A stretch of DNA of 64,000 nt from Bacteroidales bacterium. Its GTDB lineage: Bacteria; Bacteroidota; Bacteroidia; Bacteroidales; UBA932. Of this stretch, positions 7,575 to 15,715 are shown piece after piece; the first letter of the stretch is position 1; each line of letters starts with the position of its first letter. Position numbers and translations under genes: made by a program. Under the pieces are notes generated by a model. That model was not told the DNA's origin, did not search any database, and worked only from the letters and a program-made list of their open reading frames with translations. The stretch lies in NCBI GenBank assembly GCA_017630155.1, contig JAGBVU010000005.1, positions 62,001-126,000 of the forward strand. Direction: 5' to 3'.

Positions 7575-9971
7575 TTATAACCCTCTGACCACTTCTGAGG
7601 GGTTTTCACTTGCCGCTTTCCATGACCGGAGCGAGACAAGAGCCACAGTTAATGCGAGGACTGCCATCAATGAGACTATGAATACCCACCAAGGGACGGT
7701 GATGCGGTTTGCAAACTGTTCAAGCCATCTGGTCACGATTATCCAGGCCACCGGGGCAGCCACAAGGAATCCTGCCAGCACCAACTTGACATAATTGTTG
7801 TTGAGCATACTTATAAGTATTCCCCTGTCTGCACCATAAACTTTCCTGATAGCGATCTCACTGCGGCGGTGCTGCGTCTCGAACATCACTATCCCGAATA
7901 CCCCCATAAGGGCTATGATTATCGCCAACAAAGCGAAAAGGGCTATGACCACTGTGGATCTCTTTGTAGTCGAATAGAGATTTCCTATTGCCTGATTGAA
8001 GAACATCACCTCCGGCTCATCTGCACCCGGAACAAACTCCTGTACCAGGTCTTTGACATATTTAGAAAATGCGGCGATATCTGCTCCAGGCTTCAATTTT
8101 ATGTAATAGGTTCCAAATTTGCGAGAACTGTTACATAGTAATGCTATATAATCTACGCCATCGTCTGCGGGAGCGAGTTTGACATCTTTGACCATACCAC
8201 AAATGGTGTAGCCACTCTCCTCGTGTCCGAGCGGAATACCTATTTCATTATGAAGATTTGCAGTCACTATCATTTCCTTGCGGCTATGGGACTGCTCAGT
8301 AAATTCAGCTCCATCTATCAGCCGGATGCCAAAAAACTTAGGGAGATTGTATCTGACGGTCCAGACATTCAGTATGTAGTCCTTACCGTCGTATTTTCTT
8401 CCCCATGTGCTATGCGGGAGAGTAATGGGGCTGACACAGGCTGTAACATCGACAGCATCCGGATACTGCTGTAACTTTTCCACTACAGCCTCACCTTTGT
8501 CCCGGATATCAAATGATATAAAAGTCATAATATTCTCCCTTTCAAGCCCAATGTCGTAATTTACCATATACCTGTATTGGCACCAGAATGATGCTGTGAC
8601 GATGATGAGAATCATCGCTATACTGAATTGGAATCCTGCCAGAAACGATCTCATTCTTCTGCCTGATGAAGAGTGGGCATAACCCTCTTTCACCGCCATT
8701 GATGCATTGAATCGGGTAATATGTAGTGCAGGATATATGGCCGATATTACCGCCAGAAGCACCATCAAGGCCAAAATGATCAATAGAACTGCTATATTGT
8801 CTTCCAGAGCAAGAGATGAAGTCACATACTCTGTAATAAAGCTTCCCTGTAAAGCAATAATAATCCCAAGAGCCAATACTAACGACACGACTACAAGACC
8901 TATGGCCTCAAAAAGAAACCCCATCCTCAGTGTTCTCTGCTCTGCTCCGAAGACCTTACAGATATTTACCGAGCGTATTCTAACAGGGATCATGGCCATA
9001 AAGAAATTGACAAAATTTATAAATGCTATTATCACTATTAGGAGAGCTATTGCTGCAAGGGTTATGGTGGATCCGATGTCTCCGAGTTCATAATTGTCAC
9101 TATTCAGGATACCATGATAATACATACGGTCCAAGGATATAAGCCGTATAGGCAACACTTCATCCCCCTCCTCATATATCTCTTCATCCGGATACTCCAC
9201 TTTCCATCTCTGAACCTCACCCATCATCCAGGCTGCATATTTATCCATCCATATCTTCTGGAAAGCCTCTACATCTGCACCATCCTCAAATTTCACATAG
9301 TGATTATAGTTCCAGTTATTGTTCCCTTTACCATCCTTACAGTTATCATTCTTGAATATATGATGGTTATACAGGAAAGTGTTCTTGGGAAAATCCTTGA
9401 ATATGGCCACTACGGTCTGAGGTTTTTCAGGACGCATATTGTCGTACCACTCTCCACCCTCATAATAGACCTGGTCCCCGACTCCGACACCTAACCTCTC
9501 TGCCGCCCCCTTCGATATGACTACGGTATTAGGCTCTTTTATCTGGGAAGCATCTCCGGCAAGTATATCGAACCCGAACACCTCCAGCCCCTCCGGTGCC
9601 ATATCATAACTTCCCATATTGAATTTTCTGAAGTCACCCCCATCGGCTTGGGTCCACACCCTGTGAGGCAGCGCATACTCCCTTAGATGGGTAAAGGTCT
9701 CTGCACCAGGAAACATCTCCACAGATTCACGGGTCACAGGGTTTGGAGAACCCGAACTCCACTCTTCATCCCCTTGGCCTAATGTCCCTCCCCATAGGGC
9801 GGATATCATATATACCCTGTCAGAATCCTCGATGGGTCTGTTATATGTGGCGGAGTACCACACCTGTGACGCTATCACATAGAAGGCCACGAAAGCTAAG
9901 GTTAGACCTACAATGTTCAGCACACTTGCGATCTTGTACCGCTTGAGTGTCATTATGAAGTTCTTTATCAT
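7575..9971 (-). CDS. MacB/FtsX-type ABC transporter permease III
   Basis: Inner-membrane permease of 798 residues with two periplasmic MacB_PCD-like domains and two FtsX membrane blocks. The N-terminal helix begins about residue 15, the first FtsX block lies around 300-430, and the last block carries the family coupling segment RRSEIAIRKVYGADRG near residue 700. It starts 13 bp after the adaptor gene, so it is translated from the tolC-adaptor transcript, and it is followed by an intrinsic terminator. No ATPase is encoded in this transcript; the ATPase is in the neighbouring unit under a matching promoter. Paralogue of permeases I and II. Substrate cannot be inferred. Confidence 0.92.
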   Translation of the reverse strand: MIKNFIMTLKRYKIASVLNIVGLTLAFVAFYVIASQVWYSATYNRPIEDSDRVYMISALWGGTLGQGDEEWSSGSPNPVTRESVEMFPGAETFTHLREYALPHRVWTQADGGDFRKFNMGSYDMAPEGLEVFGFDILAGDASQIKEPNTVVISKGAAERLGVGVGDQVYYEGGEWYDNMRPEKPQTVVAIFKDFPKNTFLYNHHIFKNDNCKDGKGNNNWNYNHYVKFEDGADVEAFQKIWMDKYAAWMMGEVQRWKVEYPDEEIYEEGDEVLPIRLISLDRMYYHGILNSDNYELGDIGSTITLAAIALLIVIIAFINFVNFFMAMIPVRIRSVNICKVFGAEQRTLRMGFLFEAIGLVVVSLVLALGIIIALQGSFITEYVTSSLALEDNIAVLLIILALMVLLAVISAIYPALHITRFNASMAVKEGYAHSSSGRRMRSFLAGFQFSIAMILIIVTASFWCQYRYMVNYDIGLERENIMTFISFDIRDKGEAVVEKLQQYPDAVDVTACVSPITLPHSTWGRKYDGKDYILNVWTVRYNLPKFFGIRLIDGAEFTEQSHSRKEMIVTANLHNEIGIPLGHEESGYTICGMVKDVKLAPADDGVDYIALLCNSSRKFGTYYIKLKPGADIAAFSKYVKDLVQEFVPGADEPEVMFFNQAIGNLYSTTKRSTVVIALFALLAIIIALMGVFGIVMFETQHRRSEIAIRKVYGADRGILISMLNNNYVKLVLAGFLVAAPVAWIIVTRWLEQFANRITVPWWVFIVSLMAVLALTVALVSLRSWKAASENPSEVVRGL

Positions 9972-9984
9972 GAGCCGTAGGAGA

Positions 9985-11241
9985 TTAGAATTTTAACACA
10001 TCATTGTCTCCAAAGCTGTCGTAGCCGGATACGATGACTTTTTCACCTGGATTAAGACCGTCAAGGACTTCGTAGTATTGGGGGTTCTGGCGTCCGATAC
10101 GGATCTCTCTTTTGATGGCCTGCGAGCCATCTTCTGAGATCACATAGATCCATCTCCCTCCTGTCTTCTGGTAGAATGTGCCACGGGGAATCATTATAGC
10201 CTCCTGTGGCTGGCCAAGCTGAAGACTCAGGTAGTATGTCTGGCCGATACGGATATTCTCGGGTTGCTGTCCGTCGAACTTGAAGTCGGCTTTGAACTTG
10301 CCGTCCCTGACCTCAGGGTAAACCTTGCGGACAATTGTATTGTATTTCTCATCCTGCCTTTCAAATTGTGCCTGAAGACCTGCAGATACTCTGTCGATAT
10401 AGTGCTCATCGACCTGTGCTTCGATCTTGTAGCTGTCCAAGTTGTTGATCTGACCCACTTTTGTACCTGCCGCTATGGACTGGCCAAGTACCACGTCAAG
10501 AAGGCCGAGTTCTCCGTCGATAGGGGCCTTGATGGTGAGGTTATCTTTCCTTTTGCGGATCATAAGCATATTACGTCTCATATTTTGCAGACTCTCCTCC
10601 ATCTGCTCTATCTGCACTGTGCGGTAGAGGCTGTCCTGAAGCGAGCGGTTCTTTACCAGCTCAAGCTTGTCAAGTGCCAGAAGGTAGTCCTCCTCAGCCT
10701 TCAGCCACTCTTCTTTGGCTATGAGTTTCTCCTGGTATAGCTCTTTAGAAGAGTCGTATGCCCTTTTGAGACGACGTACCTCCACGCCGAGCTGAAGCAT
10801 ATCCTGACGGAGGGAGAGCTTCTGCTGCTCCATAGATATCATGGTGTTGCGGAGGATGTTCTCTTTCTCTGCAAGGTCTGCCTCTGCGTTTAGAATCTGA
10901 AGGTCGAGGCTTTCATTGTTGAGGATCAGTATCACATCTCCCTTTTTTACCTTGGATCCCTCTTCAGCTACGATGGTCTCCACGACACCCCCTTCGAGAG
11001 GTGATATCTGGATGGTGGTCATGGGGAGTACCTGTCCTGTCACCCTGATGTAGTCGTTGAATTGTCCCTGGGTCACTGTCCCCATAGAGAGGGTCTGTGG
11101 ATTTACCCTCAGTACACTGTGGTTGTCCCTTGCCAGCAGCCACACAATGAACAGCACTACTACACAGCCCATCCAATATGGTACGGCTCTCTTTGTAAAC
11201 GCTGCTGCTATCCCTTTTTTCTTTTCAATTACTTTATCCAT
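9985..11241 (-). CDS. MacA/HlyD-type periplasmic adaptor protein
   Basis: Membrane-fusion protein of 418 residues linking the inner-membrane permease to the TolC channel. One transmembrane helix (about 19-38) anchors it; a lipoyl-like half motif (PLEGGVVETIVAEEGSKVKK, about 83-102) precedes a long alpha-helical hairpin (about 120-225) rich in Glu, Leu and Lys, then the second lipoyl half and beta-barrel domains, ending with a membrane-proximal domain containing GEKVIVSGYDSF. It lies 156 bp after tolC and 13 bp before permease III. The gap before it holds a second copy of the long hairpin element, inside the predicted transcript. Confidence 0.94.
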   Translation of the reverse strand: MDKVIEKKKGIAAAFTKRAVPYWMGCVVVLFIVWLLARDNHSVLRVNPQTLSMGTVTQGQFNDYIRVTGQVLPMTTIQISPLEGGVVETIVAEEGSKVKKGDVILILNNESLDLQILNAEADLAEKENILRNTMISMEQQKLSLRQDMLQLGVEVRRLKRAYDSSKELYQEKLIAKEEWLKAEEDYLLALDKLELVKNRSLQDSLYRTVQIEQMEESLQNMRRNMLMIRKRKDNLTIKAPIDGELGLLDVVLGQSIAAGTKVGQINNLDSYKIEAQVDEHYIDRVSAGLQAQFERQDEKYNTIVRKVYPEVRDGKFKADFKFDGQQPENIRIGQTYYLSLQLGQPQEAIMIPRGTFYQKTGGRWIYVISEDGSQAIKREIRIGRQNPQYYEVLDGLNPGEKVIVSGYDSFGDNDVLKF

Positions 11242-11280
11242 ATCTTTTAATATTTATTTTCAAAAACTAATAAGGCGTAT

Positions 11281-11404
11281 CTCATGATGTTTTGGTTCAA
11301 AATAATCTCCGCTTCGCTTCGCCCTCCCACCTCCGGTGGGCCCCTCCCTCTAGTGCCGAGGGCGGCAAATCATTTTGAACTCAAAAACATCATGAGTTCA
11401 AAAT
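11281..11404 (-). repeat. Long hairpin element, copy B, in the tolC-adaptor intergenic mRNA
   Basis: Homologue of the element at 7020-7133 in opposite orientation, here on the operon's sense strand. Outer arms 11281-11306 and 11369-11396 are complementary but unrelated in sequence to copy A's arms. On the minus strand the head again has a small hairpin with a CCCT loop (stem TGCCG/CGGCA), GGGAGGG, a hairpin CCCACC-GGA-GGTGGG, then AGGG and GAAGCGAAGCGGA. Stem bases differ between copies while pairing and loops are kept. In addition ATTTTGAACTC (11372-11382) and GAGTTCAAAAT (11394-11404) form an 11-bp inverted repeat that includes the tolC stop codon and competes with the outer stem. Confidence 0.72.
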
Positions 11405-12762
11405 TCCTGCTGAATATATGATACCCCCTGATAATATGCCACAACACTCTTCTTGATGAGGAACTGAAGGAGGGCATTCAACTTCTCTGCCTGTGCGTTG
11501 AGCAGATTATTGGACGAAGTCTGGTACTCTATCGGAGAGATGATCCCCTGCTCGAACTTCTTCTGGTTGAGGGCAAAGGCCTCTTTCTGAACTGCAGCCC
11601 TTTTATGCGACTGGACATAGGCTGCAGATGCACCATTGCGGTCAGCCACTGCCCGAAGTACCTCAGCCTCTATCTGCTGCATGGTCTGATCATATTGGGC
11701 AGAGGCCCTTGCGTATGCATTTTTCTTCCTCTGTATGTTCGAATGGCGTGAGAGCTGGTCGAATATAGGGATAGAAAGCGAAAGCTGCACATACTCACCG
11801 CCATTGTTTTTGAATTGGGTACCAAATGGGGCGGGGACATATCCTGACATGCCCGGGTATGAGTAGTAGCTGGTAGACCATCCTCCATAAAGTGAGAGGC
11901 GTGGTGCCACCTTCCATCTGGCGGTAGAGAGGTCAAGTCTGGCGTTATCCATTGTCCCTTGGGCAATAATGGCAGAGGGGAGTGTATGTTTGGCCTGATC
12001 TATAATATCAGCAGGCTTTTCGCCCGATACTATCCCCACCAGTGACTCCCATTTTTCCACCTCCTGCAAGTCAATCTGCATCTCCTCTTCTATAGGGAAG
12101 AACATGATGTCTTTCAGGGTAATATAGGCATCTGCCAATCTGTTTTGGGTATTGATGAGCTGATACTCCCTGTCTGACAGGTCGGCTGCCATCTGCACTA
12201 CATCGGCGTGCCCTTTGCGGCCAAGCTCCTCCTCCCTCTGCGCACGGCGCAATGCCCCTTGGGCTGTCTCTACCTGGGACAGCAGGATTCTCTCGAGCTC
12301 CGAGTAGTAGGCGACATTATAGTATGCCTCCATGGTGGCGAGGCAAATCTCATCTTCAAGTTGTTTCTCTTTCTCGACACCCATCAGGACAGCGGTCCTG
12401 GAGATCTTCATGTTGTTGACGGCCTGAAAGCCATTGAAGAGCTGAATCCCTGCAGAGAGGGAGTAGCTGTTGTTGAAAGAGGTGGTCGAAATGTAGGTAT
12501 TGGTCTCAGGGTCCACTGAACGGCCGAAATTTGAGTAGGCATATACATTCCCTTCGATGGTGGGGGTGAATGCCTGCATGATGGCCTCCCTTCTAGATAC
12601 TCGTGCATCATCATTGTCTGCCTGCTGTATCCTTATCTTAGTGGAGTTTGAGATGGCGTATTCCATACACTCCTTGAGGGACATCCTGTTCTGGCCACAG
12701 ACAGTCAGAAAGGATGCCGTCAAGAGTGCCGAAGCGATAATTATTTTTTTACTAACCTTCAT
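11398..12762 (-). CDS. TolC-family outer membrane efflux protein
   Basis: Outer-membrane channel component, 454 residues, with a signal peptide (MKVSKKIIIASALLTASFL, about 1-24) and two repeated OEP halves: long helices rich in Glu, Gln, Ala, with the repeat NARLDLSTARWKVAPRLSLYG in the second half. The frame has an ATG at 12774, but I choose the ATG at 12762: the predicted sigma-54 transcription start is near 12778, which would leave almost no leader for the upstream ATG, and the downstream start gives a clean signal peptide. First gene of the efflux locus, followed by the adaptor and permease III. Confidence 0.93.
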   Translation of the reverse strand: MKVSKKIIIASALLTASFLTVCGQNRMSLKECMEYAISNSTKIRIQQADNDDARVSRREAIMQAFTPTIEGNVYAYSNFGRSVDPETNTYISTTSFNNSYSLSAGIQLFNGFQAVNNMKISRTAVLMGVEKEKQLEDEICLATMEAYYNVAYYSELERILLSQVETAQGALRRAQREEELGRKGHADVVQMAADLSDREYQLINTQNRLADAYITLKDIMFFPIEEEMQIDLQEVEKWESLVGIVSGEKPADIIDQAKHTLPSAIIAQGTMDNARLDLSTARWKVAPRLSLYGGWSTSYYSYPGMSGYVPAPFGTQFKNNGGEYVQLSLSIPIFDQLSRHSNIQRKKNAYARASAQYDQTMQQIEAEVLRAVADRNGASAAYVQSHKRAAVQKEAFALNQKKFEQGIISPIEYQTSSNNLLNAQAEKLNALLQFLIKKSVVAYYQGVSYIQQEF

Positions 12763-12788
12763 ACAATTTGTCATTTGCCCTCAGTATG

Positions 12789-12804
12789 TGCCACATTCGG
12801 GCCA
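12789..12804 (-). promoter_or_regulatory. Sigma-54 (-24/-12) promoter of tolC
   Basis: Minus strand reads TGGCCCGAATGTGGCA; the -24 GG and -12 GC are present with the correct 10-bp gap, with mismatches to consensus only at two flanking positions. The predicted start is about 12778, a 16-nt leader to the ATG at 12762. The upstream enhancer pair has the same geometry as at the permease II promoter. Confidence 0.78.
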
Positions 12805-12859
12805 AAAGGGTAAATGTGCTGTATGTCAGTGATTTGTGGTTTTGGGGTGCAGAGGTAAG

Positions 12860-12907
12860 TGTAAGATTTCTTTACACATCTGTAAAGGAACCTTACAATT
12901 TGTAAAG
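12860..12907 (-). promoter_or_regulatory. Paired upstream activator sites for the tolC promoter
   Basis: TGTAAAGAAATCTTACA (minus strand, 12860-12876) and TGTAAAGGAACCTTACA (12881-12897) are 17-bp inverted repeats whose centres are 21 bp apart and at -90 and -111 from the predicted sigma-54 start. A further half-site TGTAAAG lies at 12901-12907, next to the end of folP. The motif matches the sites before permease II and probably binds the NtrC-class regulator of this locus. Confidence 0.8.
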
Positions 12908-12920
12908 TGCCCCGGTTTTC

Positions 12921-13712
12921 TTACAGGATGAGTCCTTTCGCTTCGGCGACATCGTGGACGCGGAGGATATCTGCCCCACGGGCAATGGCCAGGCGGTGGA
13001 GTCGGGTGGTCTCAGGGAGGGCCTCCTCAGGTGTGATGCCGAGCTTTTTATAGATGAAGCTTTTGCGGGAGATCCCCACAAGGATATCCCTTCCGAGGAC
13101 TTTGAACCTGTCGAGCTCTTCGAGCAATTGGTAATTCTGTTCAATGGTTTTTGAGAATCCGAATCCGGGGTCGAGGACCCAATCACGGATCCCGGCCTCT
13201 TCCGCTCTGATGCCAAAACCCTTGAAATACTCTATTATATCACCCACAAGGTCATCGTAATCGCAGTGCTGCTGCATGGTCTGGGGTGTCCCCCTTTTGT
13301 GCATGGCAATATATTTCAGTCCGAGCTCTCCGACAGTTTTGAGCATTTGGCTGTCATCTTCTCCGGCAGAGATGTCATTGACGATAAAGGGACCTATCCT
13401 GTCGTATGCCCTGAGGACAATATCGCTACGGAATGTGTCGATGGAGATTTGTGCAGGGGTGCCACCTTCGCCTATATATTGGGCGTAGCCATCAAGAGCC
13501 AGAGAGATACGCTGCCACTCTTCATCCTCGGGAATGGGAGTGGAGCCGGGACGGGTGGAGCAAGCTCCGAAATCGAGAATATCTGCACCTTCAGTTACCA
13601 TCTGCGAGATGCGTGATTTTATCTCCTCTATGGTACTGACCCGTGAACCGCTGAAGAAAGAGTCCTCAGTGATATTGATGATCCCCATAATTTTTACCCT
13701 CGGCTGTTCCAT
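12921..13712 (-). CDS. folP: Dihydropteroate synthase
   Basis: Folate pathway enzyme joining p-aminobenzoate to dihydropterin pyrophosphate; target of sulfonamides. 263 residues from the ATG at 13712 (MEQPRVKIMGIINITEDSFF), the usual family start; the frame stays open upstream, but that would run back over the tmk start region. Motifs: IMGIINITEDSFFSGSR at the N-terminus, ADILDFGACSTRPGS, SIDTFRSDIV, VNDIS, LDPGFGFSKTIEQN and VGISRKSFI. It is divergent from tmk, with starts about 60 bp apart. Its 3' end almost touches the enhancer sites of tolC, and no terminator is visible between them. Confidence 0.95.
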   Translation of the reverse strand: MEQPRVKIMGIINITEDSFFSGSRVSTIEEIKSRISQMVTEGADILDFGACSTRPGSTPIPEDEEWQRISLALDGYAQYIGEGGTPAQISIDTFRSDIVLRAYDRIGPFIVNDISAGEDDSQMLKTVGELGLKYIAMHKRGTPQTMQQHCDYDDLVGDIIEYFKGFGIRAEEAGIRDWVLDPGFGFSKTIEQNYQLLEELDRFKVLGRDILVGISRKSFIYKKLGITPEEALPETTRLHRLAIARGADILRVHDVAEAKGLIL

Positions 13713-13772
13713 ATTCCCTTTAAAAATCTTAATTTTGTCCCAAATGCGCACACAAATATAATACATTTTACC

Positions 13773-14450
13773 ATGCTTATAGTTTTGGAAGGGCTCGATG
13801 GAGCAGGAAAATCTACACAGGTCAAAAAGCTTAAAGAGTATATCGTATCGAAGGGGAGGGAGTTGAAATACCTCCATTTCCCCAGATTTGATGCCCCGGT
13901 GGTGGGTGAGATGATTGCCAAATTCCTCAGGGGGGACTTCGGAGATATAAACCAGGTGGACCCGATGCTCGTGGCGCTTCTCTATGCAGAGGACCGCAGA
14001 GAGGCTTCCAAAATGGTACGCGAATGGCTCTCTGCAGGTGATGTGGTGCTGTTTGACAGATATGTATATTCAAATATTGCTTTCCAGTGCGCGAAAATGG
14101 AGGACCCTGCAAAAAGGGAAGAGCTTAGGGACTGGATCTTCAAATCTGAATATGAGGAATTCGGTATCCCCCGCCCAGATATAAACATATTCCTGGATGT
14201 CCCTATCGGTTTTGTCTCTTCAAAGCTTTCAGAGGTTCGTGAAGGTGATGACAGGGAATATCTTAAAGGTAAATCTGATATCCATGAGGCAGATATAAAT
14301 TTCCAGATTAAGGTGAGAAATGTCTATCTGTCCCAATGTGAGAAAGATATGAGCTTCAAGAGGATAGACTGCTCGGATCCAGAAGGGAATATGCTCCCGG
14401 CCGATTCTATTTTCGACAAGATAAAATCTGAATTGGACAAGGTGCTATGA
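13773..14450 (+). CDS. tmk: Thymidylate kinase
   Basis: Cytoplasmic kinase phosphorylating dTMP to dTDP. 225 residues with the P-loop LEGLDGAGKST (5-15), the DR motif in FDRYVYSNIAFQ (dTMP-binding DRY with the conserved YSN(I)A(F)Q run) and a lid region near residue 150-175. The length is slightly above the usual 200-215. Its stop codon overlaps the start of the next gene by 4 nt (ATGA), indicating translational coupling with the DoxX-like membrane protein. Confidence 0.95.
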   Translation: MLIVLEGLDGAGKSTQVKKLKEYIVSKGRELKYLHFPRFDAPVVGEMIAKFLRGDFGDINQVDPMLVALLYAEDRREASKMVREWLSAGDVVLFDRYVYSNIAFQCAKMEDPAKREELRDWIFKSEYEEFGIPRPDINIFLDVPIGFVSSKLSEVREGDDREYLKGKSDIHEADINFQIKVRNVYLSQCEKDMSFKRIDCSDPEGNMLPADSIFDKIKSELDKVL

Positions 14451-15715
14451 GATACCAGTGGGTGCTCTTCAGGATTATCTTCGGACTCACATTTGTCCTC
14501 TCGGGTGTTGTCAAACTGATTGACCCGACAGGGACTTCCCTGATAGTGCAGGAGTATTTCAATGCGCTGCACCTGGGCTCATTGTCTTTTCTATGCACAC
14601 CTTTCGGCATATTGCTCTCATTGGTTGAGTTTATAACCGGTGTGGCAATATTGATGAGGATGAGGATGAAGGAGGCTGCTGTAAGCGGACTGGTATTGAC
14701 TGTATTTTTCACCATTGTATCAATATTTCTCCTTGTTTTTGATCCTATAAAGGATTGCGGATGCTTTGGTCAGGCGGTCACCCTGACACATTGGGAGACA
14801 TTTATCAAAAATGTGGTGCTCCTTATCTGCATAATCCCCATTTTTATCCAGAGAAAAAAGTTCAGAAGGGATTCCTCTGTTCTTGTGGAATGGCTATTCC
14901 TCTCGATCTATGCCTTACTGGCTTTTGTCCTTTCAATGGGATCTCTTGTGAGGATGCCTATAGTGGAGTTCGGGGATTTCAGAACTGGTGCAGATTTGGC
15001 CATCAAACTCTCGGAGTCTGCTGAAAATGATCAGTTTGAAACTGTCTTTATATATGAAAGGGATGGTGAAAGGGGTGAGTTTACCCTGGATAATCTTCCC
15101 GATACTACATGGAGCTATATCGAGACGGTGGATAAGTCAAAAGTGCAGGAAGATACCCCGTTTGACTTCTATGTGGTGGATGGGGCTGGTAACCATATCA
15201 CCGATTCACTAATATTCACAGATACCCCAGTGGTGATATGTTCTGTCTATGATGTGGGGAAATTCTACAATTCCAAAAGGTGGAGTGAACTCAATATAGT
15301 TAGACAGAGTGTGGAGGAGAGAGGAGGTGTATTCTGGATTCTGGCTTCGTCTACACCAGATGAGATTAAGAGTATCTTTGGTGAAGGTGTGGAGGAACTC
15401 TTCAGAATCGGTTACACAGATTATAAGACAGCCATAGCCGTTAACCGGTCGAATGGTGGCTACCTCTATCTTCACAATGCTTTTGTGGTCAAGAAATGGT
15501 CAAGACAGGGTCTTGATCCTGAGGATGAGCTCCAGGTGATGGAGCAGGATAGCGATATAGTGATGATAAGGGGTATAATAAAACAACAACTGATAACATA
15601 TGTATCAATTGTTGTTCTACTTGTATCTATTCTTGTGATCAGATATCTCTGTAAAGTGGTGGCTATGCGTCGCCTCAGAAGTATCAGAGAATCTGAAAAT
15701 CAGGAGGAATTATAG
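14447..15715 (+). CDS. DoxX/MauE-like membrane protein (BT_3928 type)
   Basis: 422 residues. The first half has four to five transmembrane helices with the MauE/DoxX-like signature [12 protein letters not shown] after helix 1 and DCGCFG at about residue 103-108. The second half is extracytoplasmic and resembles a thioredoxin fold without a CxxC pair, ending in another helix and a basic tail. This architecture is conserved among Bacteroidetes and usually linked to envelope redox or quinone chemistry, but its role is not established. It overlaps tmk by 4 nt and converges with infB, overlapping its last codons by 6 nt. Confidence 0.75.
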   Translation: MRYQWVLFRIIFGLTFVLSGVVKLIDPTGTSLIVQEYFNALHLGSLSFLCTPFGILLSLVEFITGVAILMRMRMKEAAVSGLVLTVFFTIVSIFLLVFDPIKDCGCFGQAVTLTHWETFIKNVVLLICIIPIFIQRKKFRRDSSVLVEWLFLSIYALLAFVLSMGSLVRMPIVEFGDFRTGADLAIKLSESAENDQFETVFIYERDGERGEFTLDNLPDTTWSYIETVDKSKVQEDTPFDFYVVDGAGNHITDSLIFTDTPVVICSVYDVGKFYNSKRWSELNIVRQSVEERGGVFWILASSTPDEIKSIFGEGVEELFRIGYTDYKTAIAVNRSNGGYLYLHNAFVVKKWSRQGLDPEDELQVMEQDSDIVMIRGIIKQQLITYVSIVVLLVSILVIRYLCKVVAMRRLRSIRESENQEEL

